A DNA stretch of 64,000 nt from Azospirillum brasilense (GCF_007827795.1 NZ_VITI01000011.1:62001-126000); one strand, 5' to 3'; positions 9,172 through 18,060 are shown, numbered from the stretch's first letter. Numbers and translations are program-made. Notes: generated by a model not told the origin, from the letters alone.

Positions 9172-10400
9172 GCCCGAACCTCCTCTTCCTCCGCCTCCGG
9201 CTCGGTGGCGGCGACGACGCCGGCGGCCAGCAGGCGGTCGATGGCCTCGGCGGTGAAGCCGGCGGCCTCCAGCACCTCGCGGGTGTGCTCGCCGGTCAGG
9301 GGGGCGCCGCGCTCGACCTCCGACGGGGTCTTGGAGAAGCGGATGGGGAAGCCCGGCGTCTTGACGCGGCCCTCGGTCGGGTGGTCGTACTCGACGAAGG
9401 TGCCGTTGTGCTTGATCTGCGGGTCGTTCACGAGGTCGGCGTAGCCGTAGACCGGCCCGGCCCAGACGCCGGCGGCGTTGAACAGCTCCAGCCATTCCGC
9501 GGAGGTCCGGGCGGTCAGCCGGGCGCGGGTCTTGGCGAAGATCTCGTCGCGGCGCGACCAACTGTCGGTCTCGTCCTCCATGTCGAGGAAGGACGGCTCG
9601 CCGATCAGTTCGCCCAGCAGCTTCAGCGGCGGGAAGGCCACGATGATGAAGCCGTCACTGGTCGCGAAGGCGCCGTAGGGGGCGCGGATGTAAACGTGGG
9701 CGTGCGGCTCGGCGGAGCGGGTCTGCGGCTTGCCGCCGACCGTGAAGACCGACAGTTCCTGCATCTGGATCGTCGTGATGGCGTCCAGCATGTTGACCTG
9801 GACGAGCTGGCCCTCGCCGGTGCGCTCGCGGTGGAGCAGGGCGGCCAGCACGCCTTCGAAGGCGGTGTAGCCGGTGATCGCGTCCACCAGATACTGGCCG
9901 GCGGGGGTCGGGGCCTCGCCCTCGCGGCCCGCCGACAGCATGGCGCCGGACATGCCCTGCAGCAGCAGGTCCTGGCCCGGACGCTGGACGTAGGGGCCGG
10001 TCTCGCCATAGCCGGAGATCGACAGGTAGATCAGGCGCGGGTTGATCGCGGAGAGCGATTCATAGTCCACGCCCAGCCGCTTGGCGACGCCGGGCCGGTA
10101 GTTCTGGAGGAACACGTCGGCGGTCTTGACCAGCTCCATGAGCAGGGCCTTGCCCTCGGCGTTCTTCAGGTCGACGGCGAGCGAGCGCTTGTTCCGGTTC
10201 AGCGACAGGAAGGAGACGTTCACCTTGTTGCCGGTAATGCCGCCCGCTGCGGTGTGGCGCTGCCACTCGCCGGTCACCGGCTCCACCTTCACCACGTCGG
10301 CGCCGAGGTCGCCCAGGCGCTGCGCCGCCAGCGGGCCGGCCATGGCGATGGAGCAGTCGAGCACACGGTAACCGCTGAGGATGTTGCGTTTCTTGTCCAT
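9153..10400 (-). CDS. Class III CoA-transferase (CaiB/BaiF family)
   Basis: Transfers CoA between an acyl-CoA donor and a carboxylic acid. The 415 residues are of normal length. The catalytic Asp is near residue 144 in RPGQDLLLQGMSG, and N-terminal CoA-site features include GADVVKVEP and NRNKRSLAVDLK. The C-terminus ends in an acidic run (EPEAEEEEV), which is unusual and probably a flexible tail. The start ATG at 10400 lies 56 bases after the SDR stop. Together with the enoyl-CoA hydratase it implies that the operon's substrate, or a side product, is handled as a CoA thioester. Confidence 0.9.
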   Translation of the reverse strand: MDKKRNILSGYRVLDCSIAMAGPLAAQRLGDLGADVVKVEPVTGEWQRHTAAGGITGNKVNVSFLSLNRNKRSLAVDLKNAEGKALLMELVKTADVFLQNYRPGVAKRLGVDYESLSAINPRLIYLSISGYGETGPYVQRPGQDLLLQGMSGAMLSAGREGEAPTPAGQYLVDAITGYTAFEGVLAALLHRERTGEGQLVQVNMLDAITTIQMQELSVFTVGGKPQTRSAEPHAHVYIRAPYGAFATSDGFIIVAFPPLKLLGELIGEPSFLDMEDETDSWSRRDEIFAKTRARLTARTSAEWLELFNAAGVWAGPVYGYADLVNDPQIKHNGTFVEYDHPTEGRVKTPGFPIRFSKTPSEVERGAPLTGEHTREVLEAAGFTAEAIDRLLAAGVVAATEPEAEEEEVRACATAR

Positions 10401-10456
10401 GATGTCCGGGTCTTGTTGCCGTGGGTCCGCCGGCCATGGCGGAAGGATGGATTCGG

Positions 10457-11221
10457 TCAGCCGTTGGTCGCCGGAGCTTCGGTGAAGAAGGCGCGGTTCC
10501 AGACGGGGCTGATGAGGATTTCGTTGACGCAGACGTGGGGCGGCATCTCGGCCACGAAGCGGATGGTGCGGCCCAGATCCTCGGGCTGGAGCAGGCGCTC
10601 CATCTCCTCCGCCGGGGGCGGGGAGGGGCGCTGGCCCAGCAGGTCGGTCGCCACCTCGCCCGGCATGACCACGCAGGAGCGCAGGCCGTTGCGCCATTCC
10701 TCCATGTTCAGGCTGTGGCTCAGCGTGACCAGCGCCTGCTTCGTCGCGTTGTAGCCGGGGCCGCCGAGGACGAGCGCGTGCCGCCCGACCCAGGAGGACA
10801 CGATGATGACAGTGCCGGACCGGCGCTCCCGCATCGCGGGCAGCACCGCCTGGATGGCGTGCATGGTGCCGTTGAGGTTGACGTCGACCAGCCGCCGCCA
10901 GCCCTCCGCCCCGACCGTGCTGAAACTGCGGTTGGGCAGGTTCATCCCGGCGCTGGCGACCAGCGTGTCGATTCGCCCGTGGCGGTCGAGGATTGCCGCC
11001 GCCACGCGCCGCGCCGCCGCCTCGTCGGCCACGTCGAGGACCGCGGTCTCGGCCCTGCCGCCGGCGTCGCGGATGGACTCCGCCACGCGGTGGAGCGCGT
11101 CTTCGCGCCGTCCGGACAGGACGACGGTGGCGCCGCCCTGCGCCAGCGCCCGCGCGCCGGCCTCCCCGATTCCGCTGCCGCCGCCGGTGATCCAGGCGAC
11201 GCTGTCCGCAAGAACGCTCAT
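10457..11221 (-). CDS. Short-chain dehydrogenase/reductase
   Basis: First gene of the long minus-strand operon, facing the LacI regulator. The 254 residues carry the NAD(P) loop TGGGSGIG (residues 13-20), the NAG-equivalent ASAG, the catalytic Ser in IIVSSW and the YNATK active site. The arginine after the second strand (SGRRED) suggests NADP. It may oxidise the incoming sugar or a hydroxyacid; the substrate is inferred only from position. Confidence 0.9.
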   Translation of the reverse strand: MSVLADSVAWITGGGSGIGEAGARALAQGGATVVLSGRREDALHRVAESIRDAGGRAETAVLDVADEAAARRVAAAILDRHGRIDTLVASAGMNLPNRSFSTVGAEGWRRLVDVNLNGTMHAIQAVLPAMRERRSGTVIIVSSWVGRHALVLGGPGYNATKQALVTLSHSLNMEEWRNGLRSCVVMPGEVATDLLGQRPSPPPAEEMERLLQPEDLGRTIRFVAEMPPHVCVNEILISPVWNRAFFTEAPATNG

Positions 11222-11332
11222 GTCTTGCCCGCTTCGTTGCTTGTCTTCGTTGCTTGCCCGCCGGCGGCCGTCGGGCCGCCGCGCTGTTCCTCCCCGTGTC
11301 CCCCGGATCGTCCGCCTTCACGTCCGTTTCGA

Positions 11333-11422
11333 GTGACCGCTAACGTGACCGGTAACATGATTGGTTGGGGCAATCAAGCATCTTTCGTGAGCGTTAGCGT
11401 TATCGCTCACGTGACCGCTAAC
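11333..11422. promoter_or_regulatory. LacI-type operator cluster in the divergent promoter region
   Basis: The 330-base gap between the SDR and lacI-family genes holds three copies of GTGACCGSTAAC: 11333-11344, 11345-11356 and 11411-11422. A 24-base imperfect palindrome with arms GTGAGCG/CGCTCAC lies at 11387-11410, directly against the third copy. The central CCGGTAAC core resembles GntR/LacI-family operators (TTACCGGTAA). The two groups are about 55 bases apart, a spacing compatible with looping or with separate control of the two promoters. The rest of the gap shows no gene. Confidence 0.75.
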
Positions 11423-11551
11423 ATGAAAAGCGCTATGGTTTCGGAAACGGCGCCGCGCCCGGCTTGCAACGGAGGGCGCGGCCATGCACAAGAAGGCGGC
11501 CGGTTCGTGTCCGAAGGCGGACCGGCGGAGGCAGGAAAGAGGTCATCCCAG

Positions 11552-12613
11552 GTGTCGGACGAAGGACAGCTTTCGCTCAGGAAGGCGGATTCACGGCGGC
11601 GCTCCGCGACCCGCGCGGTGACGATGGCCGATGTGGCGCAGGCCGCCGGAGTCTCGACGCAGACGGTGTCGCGCGCGCTCCGCGATCCCCGCAGCGTCGG
11701 CCCCGACACGCTCGCCCGCATCGAGGAGGCGGTGCGCGAGACCCGCTACGTGCAGAATTTCGCGGCGAGCCACCTCGCTTCCAACCGCAGCATGACGGTG
11801 GCGGCGATCATCCCGACCATTTCCGCCTCGATCTTCGCGGAGACCATCCAGGGCCTGACCGACGTCCTGTTGCCGGAGGGCTATCAGGTCTTCCTCGGCC
11901 ACACCGACTACATGGCCGGGCGGGAGGAGTCGCTGGTCCGCAGCTTCAGCGGGCGGCGCCCCGACGGCTTCTTCATCATCGGCACCCGCCACACCCAGGA
12001 AACCACGGCCCTCCTGAAGCGCACCGGGGTGCCGGTGGTCGAAAGCTGGAGTTGGACGAACCGCCCCGTCGACATGCTGGTCGGCTTCTCCAACCACGCC
12101 GCCCTGATGAGCGTGGTCGATCATCTGGTGGGGCGCGGTTACCGCCGGCTGGCCTTCACGGGCGTCATGAAGCCGGGCGACCACCGCGCCAAGGAGCGTC
12201 TGAAGGGCTTCCAGGACGCCCACGAGCGTCATTTCCCGGGCGTGACGCCGCGCGTCGTCACCGTTACCAGCGGACCGATGGTGATGGCGACCGGCGTAGA
12301 GCTGCTGAAGCTGGTTCGGGAGCAGCATCCCGACACCGACGCGGTGGTGTTCGTCAGCGACGTGCTGGCCTCCGGCGCCCTGCTGGCCTGCGCCGGCATG
12401 GGAATCTCGGTGCCGAAGGATCTGGCCATCACCGGCTTCGGCAACTACGACATCGCCGGGCAACTGACGCCGGGCCTGACCACCATCGCCATCGCCAGCC
12501 GCAGGATCGGCACGGAATCCGCCAACCTCCTGCTTCGGCGGATGCAGGGCGGCGATGTGGAGAACCGCACCCAGGATGTGGGGTTCGAGCTTCTGGTGCG
12601 GGGCAGCGCCTGA
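11552..12613 (+). CDS. LacI-family transcriptional regulator
   Basis: A 353-residue repressor. The N-terminal helix-turn-helix is near residues 24-45 (VTMADVAQAAGVSTQTVSRAL) with the hinge helix following, and then a periplasmic-binding-protein-like ligand domain with the VAAIIPTISASIFAE opening. The GTG at 11552 is preferred: AAAGAGG lies upstream and the N-terminal extension stays short. An ATG at 11624 would also keep the whole DNA-binding domain, and an ATG at 11435 would add a low-quality leader. It probably represses the divergent operon and itself through the sites at 11333-11422, with a sugar or sugar acid as inducer. It resembles GntR-type gluconate repressors in operator and sequence style. 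Confidence 0.9.
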   Translation: MSDEGQLSLRKADSRRRSATRAVTMADVAQAAGVSTQTVSRALRDPRSVGPDTLARIEEAVRETRYVQNFAASHLASNRSMTVAAIIPTISASIFAETIQGLTDVLLPEGYQVFLGHTDYMAGREESLVRSFSGRRPDGFFIIGTRHTQETTALLKRTGVPVVESWSWTNRPVDMLVGFSNHAALMSVVDHLVGRGYRRLAFTGVMKPGDHRAKERLKGFQDAHERHFPGVTPRVVTVTSGPMVMATGVELLKLVREQHPDTDAVVFVSDVLASGALLACAGMGISVPKDLAITGFGNYDIAGQLTPGLTTIAIASRRIGTESANLLLRRMQGGDVENRTQDVGFELLVRGSA

Positions 12614-12652
12614 GCCTGTCGGCGCGGCGGTCAATCCTTCTCCCGCCTCTCA

Positions 12653-12668
12653 CGCCCGCATGCGGGCG
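12653..12668. terminator. Perfect 16-base palindrome after the lacI-family gene
   Basis: CGCCCGCATGCGGGCG is self-complementary and lies 40 bases past the regulator stop. It has no T-run, so it is at best a weak or Rho-assisted terminator, or a processing hairpin. Confidence 0.3.
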
Positions 12669-12773
12669 CTGACGTCGCCAGTGAAATTCCCCTAGAGAAA
12701 TCACGGACATAAAGACGCGAACGATCACCGGGACGGTGACGTTGCCCCCTTGCGCAATCCGCCGCCCGGTGCT

Positions 12774-12796
12774 TAGAATGAAAATCATTCGCATTC
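12774..12796. promoter_or_regulatory. Fur-box-like site upstream of the first TonB receptor
   Basis: AATGAAAATCATTCGCATTC (12777-12796) resembles the Fur consensus with alternating AAT/ATT blocks. It stands about 100 bases before the receptor start in a locally A/T-rich patch. The 11-mer AATCATTCGCA inside it (12783-12793) recurs upstream of the second TonB receptor at 43873-43883. Iron repression of both receptors is the natural reading, but binding is inferred. Confidence 0.55.
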
Positions 12797-12894
12797 AGGC
12801 GATCAGCTCAGATGTTCGGCTTTTTTGAAACGGACAGGGTGCCGGTCGCTGACGCTACACCACATATACACCCTTTGGTAGAGGAACTGGCTCA

Positions 12895-15378
12895 ATGTCT
12901 CAATCTTGCGGCAAGGACGCTCTGCGCCTGACCGTCCGCCGCCGCGGCGCCGCGCATGACGTCGTCGCACCGGGTCTGCGCCCGGTCGCCATGGCCGTTT
13001 GCTTTGCCAGCGCCGTCCTCGCGGGTGGCCTTCCCTTCGCCCCGGCCGCGCAGGCCCAGACGGCGGCGGCCCGTACGGTTGACGCCAACGTGCCGCCGGG
13101 CCCTCTGGACGCCGCGCTGCGCAACTTCGCCGCCCAGGCCGGGGTGAGCGTCGCCATCGACCCGGCGCAGGTCCGGGGCAAGACCTCGCAGGGGCTGCGC
13201 GGAACGACGACGGTCGAGGACGGCTTCCGCCGCCTGCTGGACGGCAGCGGTTATCAGATCGCGGGCACGTCCTCGGGGTACGGTCTCGTCGCGCAAGGGT
13301 CGACGCCGGTCGTGAGCGCCCCGGCCGGGGCGACGGTGCTGCCCTCCGTTCAGGTTTCCGCCAGCGCCGGCGCGCTGCCGGGCGAACCGCCGCCGCCCTA
13401 CGCCGGCGGTCAGGTGGCGCGCGGCGGGACGCTGGGCCTGCTGGGCACCAGGAACACGCTGGACACGCCGTTCAGCACGACCAACTACACCTCCGAGCTG
13501 ATCGAGAACCAGCAGGCGCGCACCGCGGCCGACACGCTGATCAACGATTCGTCGGTGCGCACGACCACCGGCGGCAACGGCTTCGACGACACTTTCCAGA
13601 TCCGCGGCTTCGCCATTCCGTCCGGCGACGTCGGCTTCAACGGCATGTATGGGCTGGTGTCCTCCAACCGCGTGCCCTCGCAGATCATCGAGCGGATCGA
13701 GCTGCTGAAGGGGCCGGGCGCGCTGATGAACGGCATCGCCCCCGGCGGCAGCATCGGCGGCGGCATCAACATCCTCAGCAAGCGGGCCGGCGACCAGCCG
13801 CTGACCCGCGTGACCGGGCTCTACCAGAGTGATGCCAATTTCGGCGTCCATGTCGACACCGGGCGCCGCTTCGGCGAGAACAACGCCTGGGGCGTGCGCT
13901 TCAACGGCCTGCTGCGCGGCGGCGAAGCCTCGATCGAGGACGGCGACGTGAAGACCGGCCTCGGCTCGCTGGCGGTGGATTACCGGGGCGAGCGGCTGCG
14001 CTGGTCGCTCGACGGCATCATCCAGCGTGACGACACCGACAATTTCCGCCCGCAGATCAGCATCCTGTCCACGACGACGGCCATCCCGTCGCCGCCCGAC
14101 GCGCGGAGCAACTGGTACCCGAACACGACGCTGGTCCAGAAGGACAAGACCATCGCCTCGAACATCGAGTTCGACGTGACGGACTGGCTGACCGCCTACG
14201 CCGGCATCGGCTACCGGGACGGCACGAACGATCAGGTGTTCCCGCAGTCCAACCCCGCCGTGAACGCGTTCGGCAACTTCACGGTCCGCAACTCCTACTA
14301 CGACTCCTACAGCGAGACGGTCAGCGGCACGGCCGGTGCGCGCCTGCGCTTCGAGACGGGTCCCGTCCGCCATCAGGTCAACATCGGCTACACCGGCTTC
14401 CAGCGGGAGGAGGGCAACGCCTACATCCAGGCCGCCGGCTCGGCCCCGTCAAACATCTACAACCCGGCGCCGCTGCCCGTCATCACCGCGCCGCGCACCG
14501 ACCCGCGCAAGTCGGCCGAGACGACGCTGAGCAGCATCGCCATCGCCGACACGCTGTCCTTCGTCAATGACCGCGTCCTGCTGACGCTCGGCGTGCGCGA
14601 CCAGACGGTGAAGGTGAAGGGCTACAGCACCACGACCGGCGCGCAGACCAGCAACTACGACGCCAGCGCCACGACGCCGCTCGCCGGTCTGGTCGTGAAG
14701 CCGCTGGAGAACGTCGCGGTCTACGGCAACTACGCCGAGGGACTGTCGCGCGGCACCATCGTCGGCGCCGGCTACGCCAACACCGGCGCGGTGCTCGAAC
14801 CCTACAAGTCGAAGCAGCTCGAGGGCGGCGTCAAGGTCGATTGGGGGACCATCACCACGACCGCCGCGGTCTTCCAGATCACCCGCCCCAGCTCGATCCG
14901 CACCGCGTCCAACGAGCTGGCCTATGACGGCGAGCAGCGCAACCGCGGCCTGGAGCTGTCCGCCTACGGCGAGATCCTGCCCGGCTTGCGCGCCATGGCC
15001 AGCGCGACTTTCCTGAAGCCGGAGCTGACGAAGACCGCCGTCGCCTCGGAAGAGGGCAACGACGCCGCCGGCGTGCCGGACAAGAGCTTCTCCGCCAGCC
15101 TGGATTGGGACACCCCGTGGGTCGAGGGTCTCGCCCTCAACGGGCGCGTGATCCACACGTCCGGCTCCTACCTGACCAACGCCAACACGCTGCGTTTCGA
15201 CGGCTGGACCCGCTTCGACATCGGTGCCCGCTACAACACCGACGTGTCGGGCAAGCCGGTCGTGCTGCGCGCCAGCGTCGAGAACCTCTTCGACAAGGAG
15301 TACTGGCTGACCACTGGCACCTACGTGACCGTCGGTTCGCCGCGCACCGTGCTGCTGTCCGCCACCGTCGACTTCTGA
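12895..15378 (+). CDS. TonB-dependent siderophore receptor with STN domain (FecA/FpvA-like)
   Basis: Outer-membrane ferric-siderophore receptor of 827 residues. It has a long signal region (hydrophobic core near residues 33-50, cleavage after AQA). An STN secretin/TonB short domain follows (about residues 60-135, with VPPGPLDAALRNFAAQAGVSVA), then a TonB-box-like segment and plug (LIENQQARTAADTLINDSSVR, IERIELLKGPGAL). A beta barrel ends in the aromatic-terminated strand TVLLSATVDF. An STN domain usually signals to a FecR-type anti-sigma factor, but no fecI/fecR pair is adjacent here. It heads the cluster of DUF4198, DUF3649, PepSY and DUF3325 genes. The siderophore is unknown. Confidence 0.93.
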   Translation: MSQSCGKDALRLTVRRRGAAHDVVAPGLRPVAMAVCFASAVLAGGLPFAPAAQAQTAAARTVDANVPPGPLDAALRNFAAQAGVSVAIDPAQVRGKTSQGLRGTTTVEDGFRRLLDGSGYQIAGTSSGYGLVAQGSTPVVSAPAGATVLPSVQVSASAGALPGEPPPPYAGGQVARGGTLGLLGTRNTLDTPFSTTNYTSELIENQQARTAADTLINDSSVRTTTGGNGFDDTFQIRGFAIPSGDVGFNGMYGLVSSNRVPSQIIERIELLKGPGALMNGIAPGGSIGGGINILSKRAGDQPLTRVTGLYQSDANFGVHVDTGRRFGENNAWGVRFNGLLRGGEASIEDGDVKTGLGSLAVDYRGERLRWSLDGIIQRDDTDNFRPQISILSTTTAIPSPPDARSNWYPNTTLVQKDKTIASNIEFDVTDWLTAYAGIGYRDGTNDQVFPQSNPAVNAFGNFTVRNSYYDSYSETVSGTAGARLRFETGPVRHQVNIGYTGFQREEGNAYIQAAGSAPSNIYNPAPLPVITAPRTDPRKSAETTLSSIAIADTLSFVNDRVLLTLGVRDQTVKVKGYSTTTGAQTSNYDASATTPLAGLVVKPLENVAVYGNYAEGLSRGTIVGAGYANTGAVLEPYKSKQLEGGVKVDWGTITTTAAVFQITRPSSIRTASNELAYDGEQRNRGLELSAYGEILPGLRAMASATFLKPELTKTAVASEEGNDAAGVPDKSFSASLDWDTPWVEGLALNGRVIHTSGSYLTNANTLRFDGWTRFDIGARYNTDVSGKPVVLRASVENLFDKEYWLTTGTYVTVGSPRTVLLSATVDF

Positions 15379-15405
15379 TCCCTCACGCCCCTTTTGGATT
15401 TCGTC

Positions 15406-16134
15406 ATGAACAAACTGTCGCTTGCCCTCATCGCCGCGCTGGGCTTCTCCATGCCTGCCCAGGCCCACCAGATCTGGATCGAGCAGTCCGAGCAGGGCAA
15501 CGCCACGATCCGCTTCGGGGAGTTCGGCGAGAACCTGCGCGAGGTCTCGCCCGGCCTGCTCGACAAGTTCGGCAAGCCGGCCGGCACCCTCCTCTCCGCC
15601 AAGGGCGAGCGGAAGGCCGAGGCCGCCAAGACCGCGGACGGCTTCGCGCTGCCCTTCAAGGCCGCCAACGGCGAGAGCATCGTCGCCGAGGACACGCTCT
15701 ACCCGCTCTACAGCTGGAAGCAGGGCGACAAGGAAACCACCAACTGGTTCCACCCCGCCGCGCGCCTGATCACCGGCTTCGCCGAGCAGGCGCCGAAGCT
15801 GACGCTGGATCTGGTGCCCACCGGCAAGCCCGGTCAGTTCAAGCTGGTCTTCCAGGGCCAGCCCAAGGCCAAGACCAAGGTGATGCTGGTCACCCAGTCC
15901 GGCTGGGCCAAGGAGGAGCACAGCGACGAGCAGGGTCTGGTCACCTTCGACCTGCCGTGGAAGGGCACCTACGTGGCCGAGGTCAGCCTGAACGAGCGCA
16001 CCCCCGGCGAGCGCCAGGGCGCCAACGGCGCCGAGAAGTATGACGGCGTCAGCTACGTCACCACGGTGACCTACGTCCACCCCGACGGTTTGGCGCCGGT
16101 CCCCGCCGGCCCGGCGGCGACGCCCAACAAATGA
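15406..16134 (+). CDS. DUF4198 domain periplasmic protein
   Basis: A 242-residue exported protein. The signal peptide is MNKLSLALIAALGFSMPAQA, and the mature protein begins with HQIWIE, typical of the DUF4198 family found beside metal-uptake genes. Histidines and acidic residues near the mature N-terminus could bind metal. The start at 15406 is chosen so that the signal peptide starts at Met; an in-frame start 12 bases upstream is weaker. It lies 27 bases after the receptor and overlaps the next gene by 4 bases, so it is part of the iron-uptake operon. Confidence 0.82.
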   Translation: MNKLSLALIAALGFSMPAQAHQIWIEQSEQGNATIRFGEFGENLREVSPGLLDKFGKPAGTLLSAKGERKAEAAKTADGFALPFKAANGESIVAEDTLYPLYSWKQGDKETTNWFHPAARLITGFAEQAPKLTLDLVPTGKPGQFKLVFQGQPKAKTKVMLVTQSGWAKEEHSDEQGLVTFDLPWKGTYVAEVSLNERTPGERQGANGAEKYDGVSYVTTVTYVHPDGLAPVPAGPAATPNK

Positions 16135-16412
16135 CCTCCGTGGCCGGACGGGTCCGTTCCGTTGGACCGCTTGTCTCGCGCATAGCCGCCGCCCTGTTCG
16201 GCGGCTATGCGCTGGCCGCGCTCGCCAGCGTGGCGGTGCTGGCGCTTCCCATGAGCACGCCGCAGGCGGTGCTCACCGGCCAGTTGACGAGCTTCGTCAT
16301 CTACGCCGCCGCCGTGATCTGGGTCTTCGCGGTCCGCAGCGCGCTGCGCGCCTGGGCGGGCCTTCTTGTCGTGGCCGCGCCGCTGCTTCTGTCGGCGTGG
16401 TCGGTCTGGTGA
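16131..16412 (+). CDS. Small membrane protein, DUF3649-like
   Basis: A 93-residue protein with three hydrophobic segments (about residues 17-40, 46-64 and 72-92). It overlaps the DUF4198 stop in an ATGA junction. DUF3649 proteins are known as partners of PepSY and DUF3325 proteins in iron-uptake clusters, and that is exactly the order here. The role is unproven; the match is by size, hydropathy and gene order. Confidence 0.7.
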   Translation: MTSVAGRVRSVGPLVSRIAAALFGGYALAALASVAVLALPMSTPQAVLTGQLTSFVIYAAAVIWVFAVRSALRAWAGLLVVAAPLLLSAWSVW

Positions 16413-16425
16413 TGGGGAGCCGAGC

Positions 16426-18060
16426 GTGAAGACGGATCAGCAAGCGCGCCCCGACGGCCGCGGCCTCCGCCAGAGCATGTCCGACCTGCACACGTGGGTC
16501 GGGCTGCTTCTCGGCTGGGTGCTCTACGCGATGTTCCTCACCGGGACGGTGTCCTATTTCAAGGACGAGCTGTCGCAATGGATGCGTCCCGAACTGCCGG
16601 CGCAGAGCGGGGTGCCGGATCAGGCCGTAGTCGCCCAGCGGGTGGCCGACGAACTCGTCACCCTGGTGCCGGGCAGCCCGCAATGGAGCCTGCGCCTGCC
16701 GGACGCCCGCAACAACAGCGTCTACGCCTTCTGGCGCACCGCCGGGGCGGCTCCCGGCCAGCGCGGCTTCGGCGAGGGCAATTTCGACCCGGCGACCGGG
16801 CAGACGGTGTCGTCGCGCGCGACGCTGGGCGGCGACTTCTTCTACCGCTTCCATTTCCAGTTCCATTACATGCCGGTGGTGTGGGGGCGCTGGATCGCCG
16901 GCATCGCGGCCATGTTCATGCTGGTGGCCATCGTCAGCGGGGTCATCACCCACAAGAAGATCTTCGTCGATTTCTTCACCTTCCGCTGGGGCAAGGGGCA
17001 GCGCTCCTGGCTCGACGCGCACAACGCGCTGTCGGTGTTCGGGCTGCCGTTCCACGCCATGATCACCTACACGGGGCTGGTGACGCTGATGGCGCTCTAC
17101 ATGCCCTGGGGCCAGCAGGCGGGGATCAAGACCGCGGCGGACCGCCAGCAGCTCAACGCCGAACTCAGCGCCTTCATCCAGCCGGGCAAGCCCAGCGGCG
17201 AGGCGGCCCCGCTTGCCTCGATCGAGGAGATGGTGCGCCACGCCCAGGAGCGCTGGGGCCGCGACGGCGTCGGGCGGGTCACCGCCACCCATCCGGGCGA
17301 CGCGGCGGCGCGGGTGGCGGTGGCGCGCGGCGACGGCGGGCGCGTCTCCATGAGCCCGCAGTATCTGGAATTCGAAGGCACCACCGGCAAGCTGCTGGCC
17401 GTCCATGAAGGGGTGGGGGCGGCGGCGGAGACGCGCGGCGTGCTCTACGCCCTGCATCTGGGGCGCTTCAGCGACTCGGTGACGCGCTGGCTCTACTTCC
17501 TCGTCAGCCTCGCCGGCACCGCCATGGTGGGCACCGGTCTGGTGATGTGGACGGTGAAGCGCCGGCAGAAGCTGCCCGATCCGGCCCGGCCCCACATCGG
17601 CTTCCACGTCGTGGAGCGGCTGAACATCGCCAGCATCGCTGGCCTGTCGGTCGCCATGGCAGCCTTCCTGTGGGCCAACCGCCTGCTGCCGGAGACCCTG
17701 GCGGACCGCGCCAACTGGGAGATCCACAGCTTCTTCATCGTCTGGGCGCTGACGCTGTTGCACGGCGTGCTGCGTCCCGCGAAGAAAGCCTGGGTCGAGC
17801 AGCTGTGGCTGGCCGCGGCGCTGCTGGCGCTGCTGCCCGTGCTCAACGCCGCGACCACGCACCGGCCGTTCTGGCGCAGCCTGGCCGAAGGGGACTGGGT
17901 GTTCATCGGCATGGACCTGATGTGCTGGGCACTGGCGGCGCTTCACGCCGTGCTGGCTGTCCGCACGCTCCGCCACCAGCCCAAGACTCGGGCCGCCCGC
18001 AAGCCGGCCCGCGAAACCGTCAATAAGCCGGCCGGCGGCGCCGTCCTGCGCGAGGGATGA
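16426..18060 (+). CDS. PepSY-associated transmembrane protein (iron-uptake reductase-like)
   Basis: A 544-residue inner-membrane protein. The first membrane helix carries the family's HTWVGLLLGW motif. A periplasmic PepSY region follows, and then further helices with histidines (FHFQFHYMPVVWGRW, HNALSVFGLPFHAMITY) suited to haem binding. Members such as PiuB/FoxB-like proteins are thought to reduce or release iron from siderophores in the periplasm. The start is GTG at 16426 with GGGGAG upstream; an ATG at 16477 would remove the basic leader. The C-terminal tail is basic. Family is clear, function is inferred. Confidence 0.83.
   Translation: MKTDQQARPDGRGLRQSMSDLHTWVGLLLGWVLYAMFLTGTVSYFKDELSQWMRPELPAQSGVPDQAVVAQRVADELVTLVPGSPQWSLRLPDARNNSVYAFWRTAGAAPGQRGFGEGNFDPATGQTVSSRATLGGDFFYRFHFQFHYMPVVWGRWIAGIAAMFMLVAIVSGVITHKKIFVDFFTFRWGKGQRSWLDAHNALSVFGLPFHAMITYTGLVTLMALYMPWGQQAGIKTAADRQQLNAELSAFIQPGKPSGEAAPLASIEEMVRHAQERWGRDGVGRVTATHPGDAAARVAVARGDGGRVSMSPQYLEFEGTTGKLLAVHEGVGAAAETRGVLYALHLGRFSDSVTRWLYFLVSLAGTAMVGTGLVMWTVKRRQKLPDPARPHIGFHVVERLNIASIAGLSVAMAAFLWANRLLPETLADRANWEIHSFFIVWALTLLHGVLRPAKKAWVEQLWLAAALLALLPVLNAATTHRPFWRSLAEGDWVFIGMDLMCWALAALHAVLAVRTLRHQPKTRAARKPARETVNKPAGGAVLREG

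Noticed and set aside
9153-11321. A 722-residue fusion of SDR and CoA-transferase
   Set aside because: The N-terminal part is out of frame with the SDR gene; the CoA-transferase starts at its own ATG at 10400.
12614-12894. A cobalamin riboswitch before the TonB receptor
   Set aside because: The downstream DUF4198 gene raised the idea, but no B12-box-like sequence is present and a Fur-like site is.
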